Positions 1 to 5,936 of a stretch of DNA of 5,936 bases are shown one piece after another. Origin of the DNA: a bacterium (lineage in GTDB: Bacteria > JACRDZ01 > JAQUKH01). Both the position numbers and the translations under genes were made by a program. Each line of letters opens with the position of its first letter. The stretch's first letter is position 1. The notes below the pieces were generated by a model. That model saw nothing but the letters and a program-made list of their open reading frames with translations, was not told where the DNA came from and did no database searches. Location: the NCBI GenBank assembly GCA_028719205.1, contig JAQUKH010000058.1, positions 1 through 5,936 on the forward strand, written 5' to 3'.

Positions 1-1
1 C

Positions 2-1087
2 CTCGTCAATTTATTTGGCATAACTTCCGGATTCGGGTACAATTTGTATTTTCCGTTTTTTATCATCTTTTTATCATTTTTCGTTACTTTCAACAATAAA
101 GACTCAATAACCGTCAAGTTATTCAAGCTAGGGGCATTATCCATACCCGCTGTTTTTTCATTCATCTATGCAACAAAGGGGAGGATTGACTTAATTGACT
201 TCTTCAGTAAATACAAGGCTCCCTATTTAACATATCTAAGCCAATATCTGGGATTAGGGGCTTGGGCTTGTTTATCCATGATTTTTAGCGCGGTAATAAA
301 AGTAATTTCCTGGCAACTTTTTAATGTGAAGGATGTATTTGTAAATTCCTTATCTTTTCCGGCAGGTATTCCTTTCCTGTTCCTGACAGTTGTATTTTTG
401 GTATATTCGGTTTATTTGATTTTTGCCTTTACAAAAGCTAACCAGAACATTGTTGAGCGAAGTATCCTGTCGGTATTTATATACTCAATCTCAGTATGTG
501 TTATATTGTCATTAAAAGGATTGGCGCCTTTAACTCCAACTCGCCATAATCTTTTTCTCAGCCCCGCTTTATTCGCCGGATTTTTTATCTGCGCAAAACA
601 CGCATACGATTTTTTAAAAATTAAGTATAAAAAAATAAATGAAGAGCATTTTATAATTTTCCTGTTGATTTTATCGGTTATGCCTAGCCTTGCCAGAGAT
701 TATCAGACCGCAAATTCTCCGGAGATAAGGGAGTTACTTGTAAAAATTCAAAGCACGGTTAAAAATGGCGAACGGGTTTGTGTCTCTATGAAGAAAAATG
801 ACCTCCCGGTTTTTAGATACGAGTATTATTATTCAAATATCCCATGGATAAAACATTTAAAAGAGGAAGATATCTCGGAAGATTTCTCTTTTAGGGCAGG
901 CAACGATAAATATGATTATCAGTGGTATATCCTTTCTCATGTAAAATTGAGCGAGAAAGAAGCGTTGAAAAAATTAAAATATACGGAATCAAATTCAAGA
1001 AATGGGTCTAATTTTATTGTTGATTTGGAGTATTCTTTGCCGCCAAAAATATCCGGTTTCAGGGCTTTAAGATCCGGTTTAAGTTAA
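2..1087 (+). CDS. Multi-pass membrane glycosyltransferase-like protein (GT-C type), 5' end missing
   Basis: The reading frame is open from base 2 with no stop, so this is the C-terminal 361 residues of a longer protein. The TTG at 44 is internal and not a credible start. About seven hydrophobic segments are visible, roughly at nt 44-97, 119-181, 242-313, 365-433, 461-517, 545-601 and 647-688. A soluble, charged C-terminal domain of about 130 residues follows (nt 690-1084). The loop before the sixth segment carries T-P-T-R-H (nt 533-547), resembling the 'TRH/RY' loop near the late membrane helices of GT-C enzymes of the PMT/ArnT type, which use polyprenyl-phosphate sugars on the outer face of the membrane. 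The catalytic acidic motif of that fold is in the first external loop, upstream of the window, so activity cannot be checked. The family call is inferred from topology, this loop and the glycan gene neighbours. It could be another polytopic polysaccharide protein. The methyltransferase follows after 22 bases. Confidence 0.6.
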   Translation, partial: LVNLFGITSGFGYNLYFPFFIIFLSFFVTFNNKDSITVKLFKLGALSIPAVFSFIYATKGRIDLIDFFSKYKAPYLTYLSQYLGLGAWACLSMIFSAVIKVISWQLFNVKDVFVNSLSFPAGIPFLFLTVVFLVYSVYLIFAFTKANQNIVERSILSVFIYSISVCVILSLKGLAPLTPTRHNLFLSPALFAGFFICAKHAYDFLKIKYKKINEEHFIIFLLILSVMPSLARDYQTANSPEIRELLVKIQSTVKNGERVCVSMKKNDLPVFRYEYYYSNIPWIKHLKEEDISEDFSFRAGNDKYDYQWYILSHVKLSEKEALKKLKYTESNSRNGSNFIVDLEYSLPPKISGFRALRSGLS

Positions 1088-1092
1088 ACAAC

Positions 1093-1097
1093 AGGAG
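1093..1097 (+). promoter_or_regulatory. Shine-Dalgarno site of the methyltransferase gene
   Basis: AGGAG lies in the 22-base gap after the upstream stop codon, 12 bases before the ATG at 1110. The spacing is longer than the usual 5-9 bases, but this is the only clear Shine-Dalgarno motif before any gene in the window. It supports 1110 over the internal ATG at 1176 as the start. The ATG at 1115 is out of frame and meets a stop after two further codons. Confidence 0.55.
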
Positions 1098-1109
1098 AAG
1101 TCGCCAGGC

Positions 1110-2057
1110 ATGTTATGTATAAATAAGTGTTTGGATATAGGAGAAAGACACGCCGCAGATATCCGGTACGTGACTATGGATATAGCCCGTTTGATATTAA
1201 AGTCCCGGGGTCTTTTATCTTGCGATCTTCATCGCAGGTGGTTTGAATATAGTTATGCCGTTATCTACAGCCAATTAAGCAAAGGCTTGGATGTTTTGGA
1301 TGTGGGCAGCCAGAATTCAGCCTTGCCGTATTATATTAATGAAATATACCGGTGCAAGGTTACCTCCATAGACCTATACAGGCTTAAAGAGCGCTGCGGA
1401 ATAAATGAATTTTTAGGATTAAGCGTTTGCAATGAGATAGGAGATGTTACCGGGCTTAGATACGCCGATAATACGTTCGACCGCATTTTTTGTGTTAGCA
1501 CTATAGAACACATTAAAGATGATACAGCGGCTATGCTGGAAATGAAGCGCGTTTTAAGGCCGGGAGGGATGCTGATATTAACAACCGATTTTGGCCCGGA
1601 GTATATTCGGTATCCTTACGGGTTAAATGGAACGGTTTACGGGGTTTACAAGGCCAGGCGCTATGATGAAAAGAGATTATTTGAGAGAATCATTTATCCT
1701 TCAGGGATGGAAATAATCGGAGAGGTTAATTATAAAAATGTAGATTTAACAAGGAAAGAGAATTTGTTTGTATTCGGTAAATACACATTTGCAACTTTAT
1801 TTTTAGCAAAAAGCGAAACGGTAATTCCGGTAAATAGCTCCGGGGGTTTTGTTCCTAAGGTTCAATACGATAGGCAAAGGGACCTTGTAAGGCTGAAAGA
1901 AGAATACCCGGCATATCTGGAGCAGGCGGTAGAAAAATACGAATCCATGCTGCATAATTTTTTCCCGCCGGAAGTTTGGAAATTGTACAATATAGCAGTT
2001 ATTATTTATAAGAAAATAGCCGATTTTCTATTTAAATTTACAAAGTCGGGAAAGTAA
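1110..2057 (+). CDS. Class I SAM-dependent methyltransferase
   Basis: The 315-residue protein has the Rossmann-fold methyltransferase motifs in order. Motif I is VLDVGSQNS at about residues 62-70. The acidic strand-2 end is TSIDL, with D88 expected to hold the SAM ribose. GDV follows at 111-113, then NTFDRIFCVSTIEHI at 121-135, which is the typical 'sFD.v...s..EHi' segment of Methyltransf_11-like enzymes. VLRPGGMLILTT at 148-159 closes the core. Motif I is unusual in having GSQNS where most members have G-C/S-G-x-G. Residues 250-315 form a charged, probably helical tail ending in a hydrophobic, lysine-rich stretch (about 294-315), which could touch the membrane. Placed among glycosyltransferases, it probably methylates a sugar or a lipid-linked glycan intermediate in the cytoplasm. 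The acceptor cannot be read from the sequence. The GT4 gene starts 20 bases downstream, suggesting co-transcription. Confidence 0.85.
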   Translation: MLCINKCLDIGERHAADIRYVTMDIARLILKSRGLLSCDLHRRWFEYSYAVIYSQLSKGLDVLDVGSQNSALPYYINEIYRCKVTSIDLYRLKERCGINEFLGLSVCNEIGDVTGLRYADNTFDRIFCVSTIEHIKDDTAAMLEMKRVLRPGGMLILTTDFGPEYIRYPYGLNGTVYGVYKARRYDEKRLFERIIYPSGMEIIGEVNYKNVDLTRKENLFVFGKYTFATLFLAKSETVIPVNSSGGFVPKVQYDRQRDLVRLKEEYPAYLEQAVEKYESMLHNFFPPEVWKLYNIAVIIYKKIADFLFKFTKSGK

Positions 2058-2059
2058 AC

Positions 2060-2072
2060 GGTAAAAATTACC
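2060..2072 (+). repeat. Small inverted repeat just before the GT4 start
   Basis: GGTAA (2060-2064) and TTACC (2068-2072) are perfect inverted arms around a three-base AAA loop, ending five bases before the ATG at 2078. It occupies the place where a Shine-Dalgarno site would be expected, and none is present. A five-pair hairpin is weak and could be chance. It is too small and lacks the T-run needed for a terminator. Confidence 0.3.
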
Positions 2073-2077
2073 TCGCT

Positions 2078-3805
2078 ATGGAAAGGGTGCAAAAGGAAAT
2101 TAACTTATTTTCTACGGGATTAAACGCCGTATTCCCTCCTGATGTAGGCGGACGGATGAGGACGTTCCATCTGTTAAATGGCTTACCCGTAGATTACAGG
2201 ATTACTTATTTAGGCGTAGGCAAATCAAGCCTGCGCATATCAAACGGGAAAATCCAGCAAATTATCAAGCCTATTTCGCTTCCGGCCCAGTATTTGCATT
2301 ATCTTCTTTGCCTGTGTATAGGCAAAGCCTGGGTTTCGATACTTACAACTCTTCCTATTTTGGCTTTTCTGTGCCCAGGGTTATTTTTTTCAATTAAGCG
2401 CGGCGTCAAAAAGTCAAAGGTGAGTTTTATCGACCTGCCATTCTATTATTCGTTTATCAATAAATTCAAAGATAAATTGTTAATATATAATTCTCATAAT
2501 TTTGAATATGAGATTATAGATCTCTGGCTGTTGAATAGAGAGAGGACTTTCATCGGTAAAATAATGGCTAAATTGATTACAAGATTGGAAGAAAAAGCTT
2601 GTAAGATAAGCGACCTAGTTTTAGTTCCGTCTCAAGCGGTAAAGGACGGTTTCATAAAACATTATAATGTTGCCCCGCAAAAGATCCATATTTTGCCAAA
2701 CGGCGTAAGGACCGATTTAATAAGGCCGTGTTCCTTGGCTGAAAAGGAAAAGGCAAAGAATGAGCTGGGCGTTGGCAATAAGAGGACAGTTATTTTTATC
2801 GGCAGCGCTTTTTGGCCTCCTAATGTTGATGCGGCAAGGTTTATTATCGAAGAGTTATCCTGGAAGCTTCCGGATTACATTTTTTTAATCATGGGGGGAG
2901 TAAAGAATTCTTTTGAAACAGAAAATCCTGTAATACATGATGACGAATTGCCGGTGAACGACGGCAGGGGCTTTTTATTTACCGGTTGGGATTGCCCGGA
3001 GCTATCTGCCGGAAGGCGGGCTTGCAGGATAAAAAGAAGAGCTACGTTTTTCATCAAAGATAAGGGTATTTCAGAAATTTTTTTAGAAGCAAAGACTAAT
3101 GTCCCAGCCGGGTTATTTTTTGCCTCTTCTTTATTCCGCTGGCCTAGGATAGGAAAAACCGCATTCAGGCTTAAAATAAACGGCGAAATTTGCCAGGAGT
3201 TCAATTTGAATAATCTCGGTAGCAAAAAAATATCATCTCGTTTTGGGAAAAAATTAGATTTTATCAATGCGACCATTGAAATGGACGATTCCAACCGCGC
3301 CTGCCTTGCGAAGATAAGTTGCGATGGGATGTCGGTTTCATCTTTAGGGTATATATCAAACGGCAAAAAGAAATTATTGAGCATGAGCCCGAGGCAGGGT
3401 ATCCCCCCAAGATTTTTATATGAAGCGCATGTTAAGCAAAAAAATGTTTTATTTTTTGGGGAAGTAACCGATTCTATTAAAGAACTGATGTTTAAGGCCT
3501 CCGACATAGCTCTTAACCCGGTCTTGCAAGGTTCAGGCACCAATATAAAGATGTTCGATTATATGGCCGCAGGAATACCCATAGTGACAACTCCGCTAGG
3601 GGCGCGCGGAATAGAAGGAAAAGACGGGAGCCATTATATTGTTTGCGGGATGGATCAATTCGCGGATAAGATAAAGACACTATTCGATAATCCTAACCTA
3701 AAAATTGATATAATCAAGAATGCCTGTAATCTCGTAGAGGATAAGTACGATTGCCAAAAGATATCCAATGAATTGGATTTGTTGATAAAAGAATATATTA
3801 ATTAG
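2078..3805 (+). CDS. Family 4 (GT-B) glycosyltransferase with a large inserted domain
   Basis: The 575-residue protein opens with the GT4 donor-fold pattern: FPPDVGGRMRTFHLLNGL at 19-36, a hydrophobic stretch at about 72-105 that may sit on the membrane, then NSHNFEYE at 138-145, VPSQAV at 183-188 and ILPNGV at 205-210. The second Rossmann half begins at TVIFIGSAFWPPNVDAARF (237-255) and YIFLIMGGV (267-275). It resumes only at KNVLFFGEV (455-463), followed by SDIALNPVLQGSGTNIKMFDYMAAG (475-499) and PIVTTPLGARGIEG, the nucleotide-sugar binding end. Relatives of this type are usually about 400 residues, so roughly 170 residues are inserted between two core strands (separate entry). The usual E-x7-E of GT4 reads Q484/D494 here, a variation I associate with this GSGTN subgroup. 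The start is ATG at 2078. No Shine-Dalgarno is visible, but the N-terminus begins where the first core strand should. It probably transfers a sugar from a nucleotide donor during cytoplasmic glycan assembly. Donor and acceptor are unknown. Confidence 0.85.
   Translation: MERVQKEINLFSTGLNAVFPPDVGGRMRTFHLLNGLPVDYRITYLGVGKSSLRISNGKIQQIIKPISLPAQYLHYLLCLCIGKAWVSILTTLPILAFLCPGLFFSIKRGVKKSKVSFIDLPFYYSFINKFKDKLLIYNSHNFEYEIIDLWLLNRERTFIGKIMAKLITRLEEKACKISDLVLVPSQAVKDGFIKHYNVAPQKIHILPNGVRTDLIRPCSLAEKEKAKNELGVGNKRTVIFIGSAFWPPNVDAARFIIEELSWKLPDYIFLIMGGVKNSFETENPVIHDDELPVNDGRGFLFTGWDCPELSAGRRACRIKRRATFFIKDKGISEIFLEAKTNVPAGLFFASSLFRWPRIGKTAFRLKINGEICQEFNLNNLGSKKISSRFGKKLDFINATIEMDDSNRACLAKISCDGMSVSSLGYISNGKKKLLSMSPRQGIPPRFLYEAHVKQKNVLFFGEVTDSIKELMFKASDIALNPVLQGSGTNIKMFDYMAAGIPIVTTPLGARGIEGKDGSHYIVCGMDQFADKIKTLFDNPNLKIDIIKNACNLVEDKYDCQKISNELDLLIKEYIN
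2984..3376 (+). other. Inserted beta-rich domain inside the GT4 enzyme
   Basis: Residues about 303-433 of the GT4 protein do not belong to the GT-B fold. They begin with G303-W304-x-x-x-E308 and an R313-R314 pair. Alternating short hydrophobic stretches follow (ATFFI, ISEIFLEA, TAFRLKI, DFINATIEM), and the segment ends near SSLGYI (421-426). This reads as a beta-sandwich. From memory, similar 'GW..E ... LG' modules occur attached to glycosyltransferases and methyltransferases of surface-polysaccharide clusters, but I cannot name a Pfam family. Linkers rich in polar residues flank it (280-302 and 434-452). Frame and base composition match the host gene, so it looks like a true domain insertion, not a frameshift or mobile element. 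Glycan or acceptor binding is the natural guess. Confidence 0.55.
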
Positions 3806-3808
3806 CTT

Positions 3809-3827
3809 TAATTTTTTTTAAAAATTA
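3809..3827 (+). repeat. A/T-only inverted repeat after the GT4 stop
   Basis: TAATTTTT (3809-3816) and AAAAATTA (3820-3827) are perfect eight-base inverted arms around TTT, starting four bases after the stop codon. Read as RNA, the stem has only A-U pairs and no following T-run on the + strand, so it is a poor terminator. It may simply reflect A/T-rich spacer sequence. Confidence 0.3.
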
Positions 3828-3857
3828 GTCGCAAGACCCGGTACATGGACCTAAGAT

Positions 3858-3863
3858 TATAAT
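3858..3863 (+). promoter_or_regulatory. TATAAT box close to the GT2 start (possible -10)
   Basis: A perfect TATAAT ends three bases before the ATG at 3867. If it acted as a -10 box, transcription would begin at or just inside the start codon. No TTGACA-like -35 lies 16-18 bases upstream (3835-3840 reads GACCCG). The 61-base gap leaves room for a promoter, but this match may be chance in an A/T-rich spacer. Confidence 0.2.
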
Positions 3864-3866
3864 TTC

Positions 3867-4877
3867 ATGGTTATATCAGCCGAAAATAACAATAAAATAT
3901 TCGTTTCAGTAGTCATCCCAGCGCATAATCAAGAAAGAGATATGCTGCGCAGTTGCTTGACGGCTTTGGGGAAATCTTCCTATCCTAACTTTGAGACTAT
4001 TGTCGTAGACGATACGGGTAAGGCGGATATATTGCGTATGCAGGAGGAATTTTGTTTTCGGTTGATTCGGCTAGAAAAGACGGTTAACAGGGCGAAGGCA
4101 AGGAATATCGCATCCCGCGAAGCAGGAGGCGGGATCCTTTTATTTATCGATGAAGATACGCTAATTAAAAAAGATACTATCGAAAAGGTTGAGCGCGCAT
4201 TCTTAGAGAATCCCCGTCTAGCTGCGGTTTTTGGCTCAAACGATAAAAGTCTATCGCAGGGAGGTTTTTTTTCCGTTTGGAAGCATCTGTTTCAGTATTA
4301 TATCCATCAAACTGCCTCTGAGAAAGCGGCTACTTTTTTTACCCGGTGCGGTGCGGTTAAAAAATCGGTATTTGACAAAATAGGCGGATTTAATGAAGCT
4401 GATGCGCGCCTTGAAGATATCGAATTCGGTTATAAGCTGAATATGGAAAAATATGAAATACTGCTGTTAAAAGAGCTACAGGTTACGCATTTAAAAAAGT
4501 ATAGCTTCTTTAGTTTGCTTAAATCAGATTTATTGGAGCGGGCAATACCCTGGGCTGAATTAATGCTGAAATATAAAGTTTTCAAAAATGATTTAAACCT
4601 AAAAGATCAATATATCGCAAGCGCTTTAGTGTCATGGATGATCTTATCGAGCCTGGCATTGACTATCGCGAAGCCTTGGTTTTACTACATTTTTCTTGCG
4701 TTAGTATTTGTTTTCGCGCTTCTTAATATAAAATTCTTTATTTTTTCTCTCAAAGAAAAGGGATTCATTTTTATGCTTAAGTCAATTATTATGCTGTATA
4801 TTTATTATATCTATTCGGCTTTCGGATTTGTTTTGGGTGTGCTTAATTATACAAACAGTTTAGTCCTAAAAAGATAA
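3867..4877 (+). CDS. Family 2 (GT-A) glycosyltransferase with C-terminal membrane helices
   Basis: The 336-residue protein has the GT2 layout. The first strand is VSVVIPAHNQ (13-22). IVVDD at 45-49 holds the uridine-contacting aspartates. AKARNIA lies at 77-83, and the metal-binding D-x-D appears as FIDED at 93-97. The acceptor-side GGFNE is at 173-177. LEDIEFGYKL at 182-191 carries the likely catalytic base (E183/D184), and TH is at 207-208. Three hydrophobic segments follow at about 248-268, 271-294 and 303-328, so the catalytic domain is probably held at the inner face of the cytoplasmic membrane. This architecture is common in enzymes extending lipid-linked polysaccharide units. ATG at 3867 is the only sensible start before the first core strand. 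It has no Shine-Dalgarno, so translation may be leaderless or coupled. The sugar specificity cannot be read. It lies 61 bases after the GT4 gene. Confidence 0.9.
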   Translation: MVISAENNNKIFVSVVIPAHNQERDMLRSCLTALGKSSYPNFETIVVDDTGKADILRMQEEFCFRLIRLEKTVNRAKARNIASREAGGGILLFIDEDTLIKKDTIEKVERAFLENPRLAAVFGSNDKSLSQGGFFSVWKHLFQYYIHQTASEKAATFFTRCGAVKKSVFDKIGGFNEADARLEDIEFGYKLNMEKYEILLLKELQVTHLKKYSFFSLLKSDLLERAIPWAELMLKYKVFKNDLNLKDQYIASALVSWMILSSLALTIAKPWFYYIFLALVFVFALLNIKFFIFSLKEKGFIFMLKSIIMLYIYYIYSAFGFVLGVLNYTNSLVLKR

Positions 4878-5036
4878 TCTATCCGCATCGGTACTTACAT
4901 CCATTATATAAATCTTAAGTGAGCATGTATTGTTCTTGCATGCCTTGTGCAGTTCTGTGCAATGATCACATAGCGCGTCTGTAATTTTTTTAACTTAAAA
5001 ATAGTTTTTATGCAGCTATTGTAACTAAATAAGATT
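4878..5036 (+). other. 159-base intergenic region upstream of the SGNH gene
   Basis: This is the longest gap in the window and the most likely place for a promoter, though none is convincing. TATAAA at 4907-4912 has no -35 partner. Two TGTGCA copies lie exactly 10 bases apart (4946-4951 and 4956-4961). A 19-codon cysteine-rich frame spans 4925-4984, and seven T residues (4985-4991) follow it without a good hairpin in front. A five-codon frame at 5010-5024 has no recognisable meaning. Confidence 0.6.
4925..4984 (+). other. Possible tiny cysteine-rich reading frame
   Basis: ATG at 4925 opens 19 codons reading MYCSCMPCAVLCNDHIARL, with cysteines at 3, 5, 8 and 12. It stops 52 bases before the SGNH start. 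The preceding bases (AAGTGAG) are only a weak ribosome-site match, as is usual for genes in this window. It could be a leader peptide, but frames of this length arise often by chance, and its cysteines come partly from the TGTGC repeats. I do not treat it as an established gene. Confidence 0.12.
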
Positions 5037-5936
5037 ATGAAAAATATTAAGTTAGTCTCCGCAATATTTCTCTCGTCTATTTTAGCCGTAATCCTTATTG
5101 AAGGGACAACCAGGTTATTCTTTAAAATAACAAATAGAAATATAGATATTTATAGGAATTTTTCATTTAGCAGGGAAGCAAAAATATATATGTTGTATCC
5201 TTCCCTGGAGTACAAATTAATTCCTAATGTATCTAGAAGCGCCTTTACCTCCGAGTTTAGCGTTGTTTATACAACAAATAGCATGGGGCTACGGGAAAAG
5301 GAGATTAAAGATACGGATAAATTCAAGATACTTTTCCTCGGAGATTCCTGCACTTTTGGGGAAGGCCTGCCTATCGGTAGCAGGTTTTCCGATATTATCG
5401 AAAAAGAGATCAGTAATGTGTATGCGATCAATGCGGGAGTTCCCGGATATGGCATTCATCAAATGTATTCTTGGTTAAAGGACTTTGGGATCAATCTAAG
5501 GCCCGACCTGGTTATTTGTTCAATCATTGGCGGCGACCTGAACAGGGCAATTTATAAAAAAATAGAAAAGTCTCCGCATTTATTGATGAATAAACAAGAA
5601 ACAAGGCGCGATGAAAATAAAATTAATTATATTTTCAATTATTTTCATGATACGCTAGACCCTTTATTGAAAAAAAGTTATTTTTATTCTTTGTTTAAGG
5701 TAAGGATTGAGGCCGCGTGTATGCTGTTTTCTTTGAAGGAAAGGGATAAAAAAGTATGGGAGGAGATTGAAAAAAAAGGGGATTTTTTGCAATATAAAAT
5801 AACAACAGACGAACAGAAAAGGATGGTAAGGGATGTATCCGCCAAAATATTGCTGGATTTTAAAGACATCTGCGATCGGGAGAGGGTTAAATTCTTATTG
5901 GTGTATATTTCTCCGGGAGCGTTGCCTTGGTTAAAG
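5037..5936 (+). CDS. Membrane-anchored SGNH/GDSL-type hydrolase-like protein, 3' end missing
   Basis: The frame is open from ATG 5037 to the last base, giving the first 300 residues. An in-frame stop at 5022-5024 makes this ATG the first possible start. Residues 4-21 form a hydrophobic signal anchor followed by E22 and R26, so the domain probably faces the periplasm or cell surface. LEYKLIPN (57-64) and TNSMGLRE (80-87) match the usual lead-in of large SGNH proteins. Block I is FLGDSCTFGEG, with S104 as nucleophile. Block II is NAGVPGYG at 132-139. Block III reads IIGGDLNR (163-170), with Gly where the oxyanion-hole Asn is expected. The D-x-x-H block should be in the missing end. Such proteins in polysaccharide clusters are often esterases or acyltransferases acting on glycans. 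That role is inferred from the neighbours. No Shine-Dalgarno is visible. A separate transcript is possible given the 159-base gap. Confidence 0.8.
   Translation, partial: MKNIKLVSAIFLSSILAVILIEGTTRLFFKITNRNIDIYRNFSFSREAKIYMLYPSLEYKLIPNVSRSAFTSEFSVVYTTNSMGLREKEIKDTDKFKILFLGDSCTFGEGLPIGSRFSDIIEKEISNVYAINAGVPGYGIHQMYSWLKDFGINLRPDLVICSIIGGDLNRAIYKKIEKSPHLLMNKQETRRDENKINYIFNYFHDTLDPLLKKSYFYSLFKVRIEAACMLFSLKERDKKVWEEIEKKGDFLQYKITTDEQKRMVRDVSAKILLDFKDICDRERVKFLLVYISPGALPWLK

Noticed and set aside
44-46. TTG as the start of the first gene
   Set aside because: The same frame is open to the left edge and encodes residues continuous with the membrane protein, so the true start is outside the window.
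1051-1080. Nine-base direct repeat ATCCGGTTT at 1051-1059 and 1072-1080
   Set aside because: The copies lie in coding sequence 21 bases apart, in frame, encoding similar S-G-F/L residues at the protein's C-terminus. This is probably coincidence or a minor tail duplication.
1331-1513. 60-codon open frame on the - strand
   Set aside because: It is antisense to the methyltransferase core motifs and has no features of its own.
2875-3543. 222-codon open frame on the - strand
   Set aside because: It lies wholly inside the GT4 gene, antisense to conserved GT4 motifs and the inserted domain. Its translation shows no recognisable fold or start signal.
4963-4991. Rho-independent terminator before the T-run at 4985-4991
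   Set aside because: The upstream bases form only three- or four-pair stems with mismatches, such as TGTG/CACA and ACA/TGT, which is too weak to call.
5227-5478. 83-codon open frame on the + strand
   Set aside because: It is an out-of-frame shadow of the SGNH gene, whose own frame carries the GDS and NAG..G.G blocks across this stretch.
5267-5869. Two short - strand open frames (5267-5455 and 5684-5869)
   Set aside because: Both are antisense to the SGNH coding frame and show no domain, signal or start evidence.

Overview
This window looks like part of a bacterial surface-polysaccharide (glycan) assembly locus. All supported genes lie on the + strand. In order they are: the 3' part of a multi-pass membrane protein resembling a GT-C glycosyltransferase (left edge to 1087), a class I SAM-dependent methyltransferase (1110-2057), a GT-B family 4 glycosyltransferase with a large domain inserted in its C-terminal half (2078-3805), a family 2 glycosyltransferase with a C-terminal membrane anchor (3867-4877), and the 5' part of a membrane-anchored SGNH/GDSL-type hydrolase that runs off the right edge in frame (5037-5936).

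The first three genes are separated by only 20-22 bases and are probably co-transcribed. The gap grows to 61 bases before the family 2 gene and to 159 bases before the SGNH gene, so transcription could restart at either place. I see no convincing rho-independent terminator and no complete -35/-10 promoter. Only the methyltransferase has a recognisable Shine-Dalgarno motif, and its spacing is long. The family 4, family 2 and SGNH genes have none.

The DNA is A/T-rich and uses AGG/AGA arginine codons freely. Together with the gene content, this fits uncultivated gram-negative lineages such as Omnitrophota or related candidate phyla. That assignment is a guess from style, not from a marker gene. 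There are no RNA genes, insertion sequences, CRISPR arrays or integrase genes.

Working model: the GT4 and GT2 enzymes add sugars from nucleotide donors on the cytoplasmic side. The GT-C-like protein would transfer a lipid-linked sugar on the outer side of the membrane. The methyltransferase and the SGNH protein would decorate the glycan, by methylation and by acyl addition or removal respectively. The points most worth a second look are the inserted beta-rich domain in the GT4 enzyme, the altered block III of the SGNH protein, and a tiny cysteine-rich reading frame with 10-bp-spaced direct repeats in the 159-base gap.
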